Source of the DNA: Alphaproteobacteria bacterium
GTDB taxonomy: Bacteria; Pseudomonadota; Alphaproteobacteria; Caulobacterales; Maricaulaceae
DNA: 63,097 nt
Direction of reading: 5' to 3'
Assembly: GCA_024278855.1 (NCBI GenBank)
Contig: JAJRSJ010000055.1
Coordinates: forward strand, 1 to 63,097
Shown here: one piece after another, positions 16,123 to 25,469 of the stretch
Layout of the letters: each line of letters begins with the position of its first letter
Numbering within the stretch: the first letter of the stretch is position 1
Notes under the pieces: generated by a model
What the model was told of the DNA's origin: nothing
What the model saw: the letters and a program-made list of their open reading frames with translations, nothing else
The model's database searches: none
Position numbers and translations under genes: made by a program

Positions 16123-18954
16123 CTAAAATCGTGAGTTTAAAGAGCCTTTGCGCCATTGATCGCGCTTGTGCCACAACGCGCCTAGCATAAACAATGATAA
16201 CAATATCAACAACCATTCATGGGGTTCGGGCACACCCGATACCACGATATTAGACGGGCTGGTCAATGCTTCTTCGCCGCTACGGCCCTGGCGGTCAAAC
16301 CGGTCGTCGGCCTCTGACGCTTTTTTCAAGGTTTGTTTTTGCCGCTCATTTACTAGCACGATCATGGACGAATAGGGGGTGACGACGGCGTGGGTTTTGG
16401 CGATATCGTGCAATATATCCAAGGCTTCCGGGGTCGGGACTTCTCCGTAAGCACTTTGCAGAATATGTTGGCGGGCCGCCAATGCGGCCGTCTCGGGGTT
16501 TTGCGAATTATTTGCCAAACCCGGCGCGTGTTTGGCTGTCCACACACGTTCGCTATTGGCTATTTGCCCATTGAGTGCGTAATACATACGGGTGCGCAAA
16601 TCGCTGACATTATTGGCAACACCGCCGCCGGAGCGGTAAACCGCATCCAATATATTATCATCATAGGCAAAGGCGGCCTGTCCCAGATGTATGAACCACA
16701 GCGGTGCATCCAAAGCGACGGGCTCTTTATGAAGTTTGTCGGATTTAAAGGCGTAGCGCCCCTGGTCTGTCAAGATGATGATGCCGTTATATTGTCTGTT
16801 ATTTTTTAAAGCGTTGAAATCCCGCAACATCATTTGCGGCGTTACGGTGCCAAAAGCCTTAAGCGCACCGGCAGCAAAGCTGTCCTGCAACACCGCCGCC
16901 GAGCCGTCCTTGCGGGTGATGTAATAATCCAAAGATACGGTGCCGGTATCTTGTAGCGCATCCAAATCCTGGAGCACGGTCTTGAGCGCCGGGCTTTGGG
17001 TTTTCATACTATAGGATGTATCCACCAAAACCGCATAGCTTTGCGGCTCAAGATTTGACCTTTGGGTATTTATCACCGCAGCTTCATAGCCCAAAAACCC
17101 GGCTTTGAGACGCCAGCTCTCACCGAATGTGCTGACGGGTTTTGGCAGGGTCGGGAGCCAGGCATTTTCACCCGAAACTTGCACACCGTTCAGCATATAT
17201 CTGGTTTTGCGCGACCAGTTTATATTGCGCTTTTCCAACAGCTCCGGCAGGGCAAATCCGTCCGGACCCTGAGGCACCACATAACGCAAATGCATACGCA
17301 TAGGGTTGAGCGCCAGTTTTGGTTTTCGGACGGTGCGGTTTCCGCGCCGCGCCGTACTAGCCCGGCGGTTGGTCACCGGTATAGGGAATACCCGCAACCG
17401 GTATTGGCGCGGGCCAACTTGTTCCAGTAATGCCGGGTCAATGCGGCGACGGACTTGCTGCTCATAGACTTTTTGCGCCGCACCTCGCGGGGCGACAATA
17501 AAGGCATCCATCTTGTCGCGGTCTGGCGTGCGGCCAATCCACAGACCGGTAATCGCTGCATCTTCGGGCAGGGAAAAATAATAGAAAATTTCCTGGGGAT
17601 CAAAAGTCAGGTTTTCATAGGCCTCCTCGATTTCGATCACTGCATATTTGCCCTTGTCCTCGAAATTGATATTTTGCTCTAGCAACAAAACATTGCGCGC
17701 CCCAATATTCATCAAACCGGCCGTCACCTCGTCGCGGTTATAGGTGGCCTTAAGCACCTTGGAAATGGCGCGGCGTTCGGCCCGCTGAATAGAAACATCA
17801 AACAGTTCGCTGTACAATTTTGCGGCCCGAGCTCCGTTATTTGCGCTTCCTTTGTAAAGCATGGGCGACAGCAAATAGTTTTGCACGGATTGAGCCGCAC
17901 CGCCCAACCCGTCCCGGTAAAAACTGTACGGCCGCTTGTCGGCAACCGGGCGGAAATATCTACGTCGTGCAGTGCTATCATACATCAATTTTAGCGCACT
18001 ATCTCCTCCGGGTTTGCCAAGATACCGGTATTCATTCAAATATGCGGCAAGCAATTTTTTGCGGATTTCTTTGGCGTTTTGCATTTGAACATCTTGCTCG
18101 GCAGGGGCCATTTTATCAAGCTTGCTCACATAATCTGCATTGGGTTGTAAGCCGGTAAGGCCGTGTAGTGTTACCCATGCGCCGACGCAAAGTGCGGATA
18201 TTGCGAAATATAATTTTTTGGGGATAATTCCGGATAATCGACGGTTCGCACCCCACCACATTTTTGGGTAATAATAGGCCATATACAATGGAAAGGCTCC
18301 GACGGTGACCATGCTGAGACCAACAAACACCAATATGATAGATAATAGTGGGTGGATGAACATGTCACCCCACCACTTAAACTCAATGAAGTTTTTTATA
18401 AAATAAATACTAGTTGGCAGGGCGTAGAGCGCCGATAAGATGGCAACAAATACACCCGTAATCAGGACAAATACCATAAACATGATATGCACATAGGGCG
18501 AAAAGCGGCCGGGGGCATGTTTAGCAACTGGATCAGACATATCAGATCTGCCCGCATGTTTTAGCCCTGCATGTTTCAACAATGTCCAACCAAATGCGCC
18601 TACGGCCAACAGCCCGGTGCCGAGCAAAAATGTGCTGGCAAGAGTTAATTCCCGCACTAGAAAAATCCGCAATAAAACCAGTATGAAAACTGGTATTTCA
18701 AAACCGTAGAAAAATGGTGTGACAATTTTAGGGTGGCGCACCCCGATATAGAACGCCAGTAACGGTGTCAGGGTTAAAATTAGCAAGCAGACGGAAATAG
18801 ACAGCGGGATTTCACCGCTAAACGTCGCTGCTACGGCGGGTACGAAAACATAAGGAAGCACCAAAAACAACACGACCAGAGCGGCAATAATATTCCAGCC
18901 CCAAAACATGATGATCCCCAAAACACGCCCCAATAATGTAAACCTTTTCATCAT
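16123..18954 (-). CDS. Large integral membrane VIT/vWA protein with PEP-CTERM-like tail
   Basis: 943 aa. Residues ~1-290 contain about eight membrane helices. A VIT-like domain follows (FYYFSLPEDAAITGLWIG, RRRIDPALLEQVGPRQYRLRVFPIP), then a vWA-like domain with an intact MIDAS-type DTSYS (YAVLVDTSYSM) and IIILTDQG. The C-terminus is a sorting signal: VPEP, a hydrophobic segment (WLLILLSLFMLGALW) and basic residues HKRDQWRKG. It lies 3 bp from the exosortase gene, so it is very probably that enzyme's main or only substrate. It resembles the PEP-CTERM integral membrane family I recall as TIGR02921. Confidence 0.88.
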   Translation of the reverse strand: MMKRFTLLGRVLGIIMFWGWNIIAALVVLFLVLPYVFVPAVAATFSGEIPLSISVCLLILTLTPLLAFYIGVRHPKIVTPFFYGFEIPVFILVLLRIFLVRELTLASTFLLGTGLLAVGAFGWTLLKHAGLKHAGRSDMSDPVAKHAPGRFSPYVHIMFMVFVLITGVFVAILSALYALPTSIYFIKNFIEFKWWGDMFIHPLLSIILVFVGLSMVTVGAFPLYMAYYYPKMWWGANRRLSGIIPKKLYFAISALCVGAWVTLHGLTGLQPNADYVSKLDKMAPAEQDVQMQNAKEIRKKLLAAYLNEYRYLGKPGGDSALKLMYDSTARRRYFRPVADKRPYSFYRDGLGGAAQSVQNYLLSPMLYKGSANNGARAAKLYSELFDVSIQRAERRAISKVLKATYNRDEVTAGLMNIGARNVLLLEQNINFEDKGKYAVIEIEEAYENLTFDPQEIFYYFSLPEDAAITGLWIGRTPDRDKMDAFIVAPRGAAQKVYEQQVRRRIDPALLEQVGPRQYRLRVFPIPVTNRRASTARRGNRTVRKPKLALNPMRMHLRYVVPQGPDGFALPELLEKRNINWSRKTRYMLNGVQVSGENAWLPTLPKPVSTFGESWRLKAGFLGYEAAVINTQRSNLEPQSYAVLVDTSYSMKTQSPALKTVLQDLDALQDTGTVSLDYYITRKDGSAAVLQDSFAAGALKAFGTVTPQMMLRDFNALKNNRQYNGIIILTDQGRYAFKSDKLHKEPVALDAPLWFIHLGQAAFAYDDNILDAVYRSGGGVANNVSDLRTRMYYALNGQIANSERVWTAKHAPGLANNSQNPETAALAARQHILQSAYGEVPTPEALDILHDIAKTHAVVTPYSSMIVLVNERQKQTLKKASEADDRFDRQGRSGEEALTSPSNIVVSGVPEPHEWLLILLSLFMLGALWHKRDQWRKGSLNSRF

Positions 18955-18957
18955 AAC

Positions 18958-20424
18958 TCACTCCTGTTCGCGTGTTTGCAACATGTAATGTTTTCGTAAT
19001 TTCGCCATCAGGCTTTGAACGTCCGGCGTGTCTACATTGTGGCGCTGGTCGAACAACAATGTGACCATTGTCCAGTCCCGGTAGCCGCCAATGACATATT
19101 TGGATAACCGCACCCGAAAATCATCGGTGATGATATCGCCGCTTTGCATCCAGTACACGGCGTTGCGCCTTGCTTCGTCGACGGTGAGCCAGCGGTAGCT
19201 CATATCCGCACCCAACGCTTTGCTAGTCATGGATTGCACGCTGACACCATTGCCGAGCATGCAAACTTCCGGCGCATGCAGACCGTTGGCGGCCCGGCTG
19301 CGCACCACCAACATGGAGCCGGAAAGTTTGCCGGTGCGAAACATCCATTTGGCGGCCCGGGTCTGGTCGCGGGCCGCAAAGAAATCCCGCTCGGTTTTGG
19401 TCAAGGGTATTGCCGCGATGTCCAAACCCGCAAACGGTGTAAGCTTGGCGTTCATAGGCGCAGGCGGGTCTGGTTGGGCAAAGGCCAATCCAGCCAAAGC
19501 TACAAGCAGCACAAAAATGGATGCTTGCGCGGCGCGCCAAACCGGCGCCTCTGGTTCTATGTCGACCTGGTAAGGTCTGGCTTTAAGCAACATATAAACC
19601 CCGGCCACACATACGGTGCAAAACAGCGCCAGACCCAACGGCATATGGATGCGCTCGGCTAAATCCCGCATCTCCATGATTTCCGAAATCCAGATCAACA
19701 TTGTCACGCGCACAATATTGGCAATCAGCATCAAGATGATAAATACGCCGTAAGCAAACACCCAGCCTACAGATACGGTGCGGCGCAGAATCATACTGGC
19801 GACAAGAAAAAATGCCGTGCCTGTAAACAGGCTCTTAAGCCCACTACACGGAATATCCACCTGAGCGATGCCATTATCGAAAATCAGGACATCATGGGCC
19901 CCCAAAGATGTGTGGCCAAATATTGCCAGAATTTGCGCCGCCGTATCGGCCGTTAAAAGCCGCAAATAAAATCCGGCCCCGGTGCCGGGTACCAAAGCAA
20001 AGGGCAAGGCCAGAGCCACTAGCCCGGCCAATATAAAACCCTTGCGCCACAGCGCAGGCGAGACACGGGCAAAGCCGGCAAAGAAACCATATAATCCGAG
20101 CAAAGCGAAGGCAGCGCTCAGTTGTTGTAAAATGGGGAATGTTAATACCGTAAAAAAGGCGCAAACGCCTATCAAAGCCTGGGCCAAAATTGGTAATGCC
20201 CGCTCAGGCCAGCCAAACCGCCAGACCGTTGTAGCCAGCCCGGCAAACCCTATCAATGTTATGGGCAAAGCACCTGCGGGGTTGTTGCTCTCGTCATACA
20301 TCCACAATAATGACCGCAACGAGGTAAATACATATAACCCGGCTAAAACTAGCCATAGCAAGCCGGGTAACGGGAACCGTGCTTTTGGTATTGTAAAATG
20401 TTGCGCAGAATAAATATCAGCCAT
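18958..20424 (-). CDS. Exosortase fused to an EpsI-like domain
   Basis: 488 aa from the ATG at 20424; the TTG at 20469 lacks support. The first ~320 residues are multi-pass membrane with the exosortase triad region: cysteine in DIPCSGLKSLFTGTAFFL, arginine in ANIVRVTML and histidine in RIHMPLGLALF. After another helix, a periplasmic C-terminal domain carries HAPEVCMLGNG, the EpsI/DUF3485 signature. Exosortases recognise PEP-CTERM tails and release or anchor the protein at the outer surface. Only one PEP-CTERM protein is visible nearby, implying a dedicated system. It resembles the subtype I recall as exosortase O. Confidence 0.9.
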   Translation of the reverse strand: MADIYSAQHFTIPKARFPLPGLLWLVLAGLYVFTSLRSLLWMYDESNNPAGALPITLIGFAGLATTVWRFGWPERALPILAQALIGVCAFFTVLTFPILQQLSAAFALLGLYGFFAGFARVSPALWRKGFILAGLVALALPFALVPGTGAGFYLRLLTADTAAQILAIFGHTSLGAHDVLIFDNGIAQVDIPCSGLKSLFTGTAFFLVASMILRRTVSVGWVFAYGVFIILMLIANIVRVTMLIWISEIMEMRDLAERIHMPLGLALFCTVCVAGVYMLLKARPYQVDIEPEAPVWRAAQASIFVLLVALAGLAFAQPDPPAPMNAKLTPFAGLDIAAIPLTKTERDFFAARDQTRAAKWMFRTGKLSGSMLVVRSRAANGLHAPEVCMLGNGVSVQSMTSKALGADMSYRWLTVDEARRNAVYWMQSGDIITDDFRVRLSKYVIGGYRDWTMVTLLFDQRHNVDTPDVQSLMAKLRKHYMLQTREQE

Positions 20425-20517
20425 GCTGCCGATTAGTGTGAGCAGATGGTGAGAATAGGGTGAAACCAAGGCAAGAATATGGATTTACGTCCTGTTAGCC
20501 ATGGCGAGCGTGTATCC

Positions 20518-20546
20518 TTGACTTTTTAGGTTTTTTTCCCATTAAC
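20518..20546 (+). promoter_or_regulatory. Possible promoter of the S24-family regulator
   Basis: TTGACT at 20518 and ATTAAC at 20541 are spaced by 17 bases, 24 bp upstream of the gene's ATG, in the divergent gap with the exosortase gene. The -35 box is good, the -10 weak. Confidence 0.3.
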
Positions 20547-20569
20547 CCCAAAGACAGGAAAACATACCT

Positions 20570-21214
20570 ATGTTGACACATCAAGATATTTGGGCCGCAT
20601 TGGACGCTTTGGCCGTGCGGTTTTCCATGAGCCCTTCGGCCATGGCACGGGCCGCCGGACTTGACCCGACTACATTCAACAAATCCAAACGCACTGGCGG
20701 CGACGGTAAAGCCCGGTGGCCATCTACGGAAAGCCTGTCAAAAGTGCTAGGGGCGCTCGGGGTCAGTTTTGAAGATTTCGCCGCTCAAACGGCCAAAAGC
20801 AAAGCCGGACGGTTTGGTATGGAGATGGGGGCAAATATCCCGCTCATTGATATGGGCCAGGCAGGCAGTGACGGGTTTTTCGACGAGGCGGGCCGTCCGG
20901 TCGGTGAAAATTGGGACGAGATACGCATGCCGGGCTTGCGCGACAACCATATCTTTGCCCTGCAGATATCTGATGATTTTATGGCGCCGGCATTGCGCGC
21001 CGGGGATCGAATTGTCATTTCACCAGCGGCTAGCATTGCGCGCGGTGACCGGATTGTGGCCAAGCTACGTTCCGGCGAGGTCTTGGCAAAAATATTTAAG
21101 AGCATGAGCGCGTCCAAGGTTGAACTGCTAACCCTCGATCCGAATTTCCCAGGCAGGACTATCGCTCTGAAAGATGTCCAGTGGATGGCCAGAATTGTCT
21201 GGATCAGCCAATAA
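20570..21214 (+). CDS. HTH/S24-type repressor with apparently inactive peptidase domain
   Basis: 214 aa. Residues ~1-70 form an unusual XRE-like HTH (MSPSAMARAAGLDPTTFNKSKR), residues ~90-214 a LexA/CI-type S24 domain ending in VQWMARIVWIS. In active members the nucleophile lies in GDSM; here it reads DDFM, with Phe137 (TTT, one base from TCT) at the serine position. The general-base lysine in GEVLAKIF remains. It therefore may bind and dimerise without self-cleavage. Divergent from the exosortase gene, 145 bp apart from start to start. Confidence 0.82.
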   Translation: MLTHQDIWAALDALAVRFSMSPSAMARAAGLDPTTFNKSKRTGGDGKARWPSTESLSKVLGALGVSFEDFAAQTAKSKAGRFGMEMGANIPLIDMGQAGSDGFFDEAGRPVGENWDEIRMPGLRDNHIFALQISDDFMAPALRAGDRIVISPAASIARGDRIVAKLRSGEVLAKIFKSMSASKVELLTLDPNFPGRTIALKDVQWMARIVWISQ

Positions 21215-21241
21215 TTTAGAGCTTGAACTTAGGCTCAGAAC

Positions 21242-22015
21242 CTATTGATCAACGAACGCTTTGGCCCGTTTCAAAGCCTCGCCTCTTGCAAAAGCTTCAT
21301 ACACTTGGCGCATTTGGGTTTGTAATAATTGTTCGGTCGCATTTTTCGGACTGTAGGCCAAAACGGCAAGTAACGATTGCTCGGTTTGCGCCGCTCTGGC
21401 TTCAGGCTCTAGCACAAAAGCAAGCATGATAAAACTGGCGCTGATGATAATATCATCCGGAGCTTGGGCAAGTGCAGTTTCAAAATGCGCAATGCCTTCG
21501 GCCTGATTGGCGCCGTAGCGCTTTGTCACATCAAACCCGCCCGCTTTATAAAGCAGGTTCAAATGCCAAGCCCCCTTAAGGGCGTGGGCGCGGGGATCGT
21601 CCGGGGCGCTCAAGGCGGCCTTGTCTATGGCCGTGCGGATTTTTTTGGGCAGGTTTTTGCGCCACGCCGTAAAACTGGAAACATGGCGACCATAAAATCC
21701 GTAAGCAATTGCATATTGCAGTTGCGCATTTTTGGTGTCAGGGTCGAGCTCAAATGCTGCCTTGGCCATTTTCATGGCTTTTTTGGCAGTTTGGATTTTG
21801 CGTTCCGCCTGCCCCAACAGCAATTGCGCATTCAGCGCTTCCGCCGCCAACACATAGGCTTCCGCTGTGTCGAACCTGCCCGCTTGCGCGACAACCGCTT
21901 CATATTGCCCTAAATCCAAAGCAGCGCGAACATCCAATAAGCTGTCAGCAAAACTAGCCTTTGCCGTGAACACCAACAAAACACAACTAACCAATAAAGC
22001 GCAAAGTTTGTTCAT
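21242..22015 (-). CDS. Exported TPR-like protein
   Basis: 257 aa with a signal peptide (LCALLVSCVLLVFTAKASFADS, cleavage likely after ASFA). The mature part is alpha-helical and TPR/Sel1-like (EAYVLAAEALNAQLLLGQAERKIQTAKKAMKMAKAAFELDPDTKNAQLQYAIAYGFYG; HFETALAQAPDD), so a periplasmic scaffold is likely. No enzyme motif. Convergent with the S24 regulator, 28 bp apart. Confidence 0.75.
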   Translation of the reverse strand: MNKLCALLVSCVLLVFTAKASFADSLLDVRAALDLGQYEAVVAQAGRFDTAEAYVLAAEALNAQLLLGQAERKIQTAKKAMKMAKAAFELDPDTKNAQLQYAIAYGFYGRHVSSFTAWRKNLPKKIRTAIDKAALSAPDDPRAHALKGAWHLNLLYKAGGFDVTKRYGANQAEGIAHFETALAQAPDDIIISASFIMLAFVLEPEARAAQTEQSLLAVLAYSPKNATEQLLQTQMRQVYEAFARGEALKRAKAFVDQ

Positions 22016-22180
22016 AAAGCCATATTAGCACGGAATCGAACATGACTACAACCCTGCCGGATTTAAAGACTTGGTTACACTTGACTTTCTATGCTGATGA
22101 CGCCATGAGACTTACCGTTACCGTAACTTTGAGGCATATATGTTCTTTTTTATGACATTCAGACCTCCGCATCAGGAGAC

Positions 22181-22256
22181 TTTGCTGCACTAGCAGCAAA
22201 TGTAAACCTGTGCCAAGCGGCATAGGTTATCTTTTGATCTGCCGTTTTATCGGCAG
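22181..22256. repeat. Three consecutive small inverted repeats
   Basis: TTTGCTGC-acta-GCAGCAAA (22181-22200, perfect 8 bp), TGCC-aagc-GGCA (22211-22222) and CTGCCG-ttttat-CGGCAG (22239-22256, perfect 6 bp) lie in a row immediately before the 133-aa gene. They could form a structured 5' leader or regulator sites. No terminator T-run follows the last one. Confidence 0.5.
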
Positions 22257-22275
22257 TTGGTACGGATTTATTATC

Positions 22276-22677
22276 ATGTATTTACGATTTGTATCGCCGC
22301 TGCGCTCCAGCGTGCACGGTGTTAATATGGGCATTTTTCAAAGTGCCTTTGAGTGTAGGGACGAACCATTGCATCCCGAATTTTTACGCAACGCCATCCG
22401 GGAAGAAATCAACTGGTTTAAAAAGCATTTGCCGTCGCCCGATGCAAGTGTGTTTCAGGTTAAGTCTCGCGGTTATATGCGCAGCCTTGGCATTTGCTGG
22501 TTTAAAAGCAAAGCAAGCGAAATGATCAGCCGCGCGTTTTCCCTGCGGGCATTGCTCGGCGAGTGCGGCATGCAAGTTACAACAATTGGTACGGATAATC
22601 CGGGACAAATTTTGTATGCGGACGACTTTCAAATTGTTGCCAAGCCTGTAGCGACTACCCCCACAAAATGGGGGTAG
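22276..22677 (+). CDS. Conserved hypothetical protein
   Basis: 133 aa from the ATG at 22276, chosen because MYLRFVSPLRSSVHGVNMGIFQSAF matches the start of a family of small bacterial proteins that I recall but cannot name functionally. Further features are EEINWFKKHLPSPD, GICWFKSKASEMISRAFSLRALLGECGMQV and a closing ILYADDFQIVAKP. Soluble, no signal peptide. It ends 6 bp from convergent lysS. Confidence 0.65.
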   Translation: MYLRFVSPLRSSVHGVNMGIFQSAFECRDEPLHPEFLRNAIREEINWFKKHLPSPDASVFQVKSRGYMRSLGICWFKSKASEMISRAFSLRALLGECGMQVTTIGTDNPGQILYADDFQIVAKPVATTPTKWG

Positions 22678-22682
22678 TTCGT

Positions 22683-24281
22683 CTAGGATAACTTTCCCGC
22701 TAACGCTTGTGCGATCAAATCCCGGGTTTCACTCGCGCCGTAAATGGCAACAAATGATCCGAAGCGCGGGCCTTGGCTTTGGCCGAGCAGGACTTCGTAC
22801 AGAGCTTTGAACCAGTCGCGCAGGTTTTCAAATTCGTGTTCTTTGCCGATAGAGAAAATCAGAGTTTGTAATTCGCTAGCGCGCATGGATTGGGCTTCCG
22901 GCTGGTTCAGGTTGTTGGCCAAGTCTTCAAGTGCAGCCCGCTCTTTGTCGGTCGGGGCGCGGTAGGATTTGTTTGGTTTGACGAAATCATCGTAATAGCG
23001 CACGGCGTATTCACACAATTTATCGAGTACGGGATTGTTCTCGGGCGTCGCCCCTTTCACTTCGCGCTTGATAAAACCCCAGAGTATATCCTTGTCCGAT
23101 GCATTGGCAGCACTGACCAAGTTTAAGAGCATGGCATAGCTAACAGGCGGCACTTGGTTAGGAGGATTGCCGTCGTGGATATACCAGACCGGATTGGAGA
23201 TTTTGGTTTTATCTTCTTGTTCGGCGTAGGCGCCCAGATGCTGAAAATATTCAGCCACCGATTGGGGGATAACATCAAAATACAGCCGCTTGGCGGTCTT
23301 GGGTTTTTGGTACATATAGAGAAACAGACTTTCTGGGGTGCCGTATTTAAGCCAGTCCTCAACAGCAATACCGTTGCCTTTGGTCTTGGAAATTTTTTGG
23401 CCGTCCTCATCGTTGAACATTTCGTAGTTAAATCCGTCCGGCGGCGTACCGCCGAGTGCGCGGCAAATCTTCGACGATACTTTGGTGCTTTCGATCAGAT
23501 CTTTGCCGGCCATTTCGTAATCAACGCCTAGCGCTACCCAACGCAAAGCCCAGTCCGGCTTCCACTGGATTTTGACATGGCCGCCGGTGACGAGCGTTTC
23601 GTGTTTTTTGCCGTCTTCGTCTTCAAATACGATGGTACCTTTGGCCACATTGCGCTCCAAGGTTGGCACTTGTAGTACCCGGCCAGATGTTGGAGAAATC
23701 GGCAAGAAAGGCGAATAGGTCGCCCGGCGGTCAACACCAAGGGTTGGCAGCATTATGTCCAAAATTTTATCCATGCGTTCCAACATGATCAAAAGCGCTT
23801 CGTCAAACCGTCCTGATCTATACTGCTCTGCAGACGACAAGAACGTATAATCAAACCCGAAACTATCCAGAAAATCACAAAGCCGCGCATTGTTGTGGGC
23901 CGCAAAACTATCATGGGTTCCAAACGGGTCTGGCACATCTGATAACGGTTTGCCCATATGGCCGCGCAACATATCGTGGTTTGGCACATTATCCGGAATT
24001 TTACGCATACCGTCGAGGTCATCTTAAAAGGCAATCAGTTGCGTTTCGTACCGCCCCTCTGTCAACGCCACAAACGCTTGGCACACCATGCTTGTGCGCG
24101 CCACTTCGCCGAACGTACCGATGTGCGGCAGGCCGGACGGGCCGTACCCGGTTTGAAAAATCACCGGGCCTTTGTGGGGCGTCCCGCGTTTTTCCTTGAT
24201 CATCAAGCGTTTGACCAAGGCCCGTGCTTGCTCAAAAGGCCAGGCTTTGCTGGTGGTCATGATGTCATGGGGAAATGTCAT
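22683..24281 (-). pseudogene. lysS: Class I lysyl-tRNA synthetase with an in-frame TAA
   Basis: Archaeal-type class I LysRS, usual in Alphaproteobacteria. Start ATG 24281 has GGAG upstream. The reading frame holds the HIGH motif ([15 protein letters not shown]) and runs to LIAF, then TAA at 24026-24024 (codon 86), then DDLDGMRKIPDNVPN and all the rest (KMSKS-type GQKISKTKG, to the end) in the same frame. The family has a serine at this place (LIAFSDDxDG), so TCA became TAA. Without the stop it would be a normal 532-aa enzyme. Since LysRS is essential, this is a sequence error, a dead copy beside another LysRS, or read-through. Confidence 0.9.
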
Positions 24282-24387
24282 TTTAAGCTCCGTGTTCAAA
24301 GCGGGAGATACGCGCCCAAATCTAAAGGGTCAAGTTCCACGGTGAATTAATAATATGGCTGGAGCAAATTGGGGGAAGGAGAAAAAT

Positions 24388-24825
24388 TTAAAGCGCTGCC
24401 ATTATTTGCGCTGCCAAAGCACCCAACTCGTCCATATCTGCCATGCCGCCGCCTTTATTGGCATGGGGTTTTAGGTCGACCTTGTATTTCGGAATAATAT
24501 GGACATGGAGATGAAACACTGATTGTCCGACGGGTGCACCATTATATTGGCTGATGATGATACCGTCGGGGTTTAAGGCGGTTTTGGCGGCGCGAGCTAA
24601 TTTTTGCACACTGCTCATTATGTGCGCCAAAGCATCCGGGTTCACGTCCAGAAAATTGCGCGCCGTGTCCCGTGTGTGGATCACCAACATATGGCCCTTT
24701 GATTGCGGAAACACATCCATAAACCCTAGCGTATTTTCGTCTTCATACACCCGCACACAGGGCATCTCCCCGCGCAGGATTTTGGCAAAAATATTGTCCG
24801 GGTCGTAATTTCCTTCAAGTGACAT
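24388..24825 (-). CDS. HIT-family nucleotide hydrolase/transferase
   Basis: 145 aa with the histidine triad VFHLHVHIIP near residue 100 and the N-terminal ANTL/FMDVFPQSKGHMLVI pattern of HINT-like proteins, which cleave adenosine phosphoramidates or dinucleoside polyphosphates. Cytoplasmic. The start overlaps the upstream membrane-protein gene by 11 bases, making it the last gene of the ridA-FemAB-membrane-HIT operon. Confidence 0.92.
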   Translation of the reverse strand: MSLEGNYDPDNIFAKILRGEMPCVRVYEDENTLGFMDVFPQSKGHMLVIHTRDTARNFLDVNPDALAHIMSSVQKLARAAKTALNPDGIIISQYNGAPVGQSVFHLHVHIIPKYKVDLKPHANKGGGMADMDELGALAAQIMAAL

Positions 24826-25462
24826 GGGGTTTCCTTTTTTTCAGTTTGGGAACGGCGATATGTTTGGCATGGAGCAAAATGCCGATGGGGATAACCGACA
24901 TTGCATTTGCTAAAAGCTCTTCCGCCGTACTGCCGAGAACAATCATTATGATCAGAAGCATGAGCCAAAGGGCCAACAATAACAATGGCCATAACAAACA
25001 AGCAAATATGCTCAATACACTTATCACAGCTGCCGAAATGTAAAAAAGCAAGCTAGTATATTCAATGTTCTTAAAACCAAATAATAAGCCAAAACCTATG
25101 ACCATTAAACTCAAAATAATGAGAGACACCCATGGTCTTAACCACAGGAACGGTACAAGTAAGATCGCCGGGCTGTTGTAAGCTGCGATGGAAAGCGTGT
25201 GTCTCCACATGCCGTATTTTCGTTTTGGCAAGTCGTCACCGTCTTGCGCCGGATTTTTTCTAAGGTGCGCAAGCCATGTTTTGGCAGCTTGTACTTCACT
25301 GGCGGGCAACAGAATAATCAAACCACCAAAGGCCAACATTTGCATATAGGCGATGTGTGCGTGGTAGTAATTGTGCCAAACGGGCCGAAATTCTGCGGAT
25401 TGTAGTGCGCTAAAGGCAACCAAGGCTTCGCCGATATTATTATATCTTTTGAAGATTACCAT
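24815..25462 (-). CDS. Membrane protein with DUF2007-like N-terminus
   Basis: 215 aa from the ATG at 25462 (a GTG two codons upstream is equally possible; GGGGAG precedes both). The first ~70 residues (GEALVAFSALQSAEFRPVW, then LPASEVQAAKTWL) resemble the DUF2007 signal-transducing fold. Four or five membrane helices follow and the tail is basic (PKLKKRKPHVT). Function unknown. Seven bases after the FemAB-like gene. Confidence 0.65.
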   Translation of the reverse strand: MVIFKRYNNIGEALVAFSALQSAEFRPVWHNYYHAHIAYMQMLAFGGLIILLPASEVQAAKTWLAHLRKNPAQDGDDLPKRKYGMWRHTLSIAAYNSPAILLVPFLWLRPWVSLIILSLMVIGFGLLFGFKNIEYTSLLFYISAAVISVLSIFACLLWPLLLLALWLMLLIIMIVLGSTAEELLANAMSVIPIGILLHAKHIAVPKLKKRKPHVT

Positions 25463-25469
25463 TCCCACA

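Noticed and set aside
22081-22140. Promoter at TTGACT (22081) and the GTTAC-C-GTAAC dyad before the triple hairpins
   Set aside because: No acceptable -10 box at the right distance, and the 5-bp dyad is too short to support by itself.
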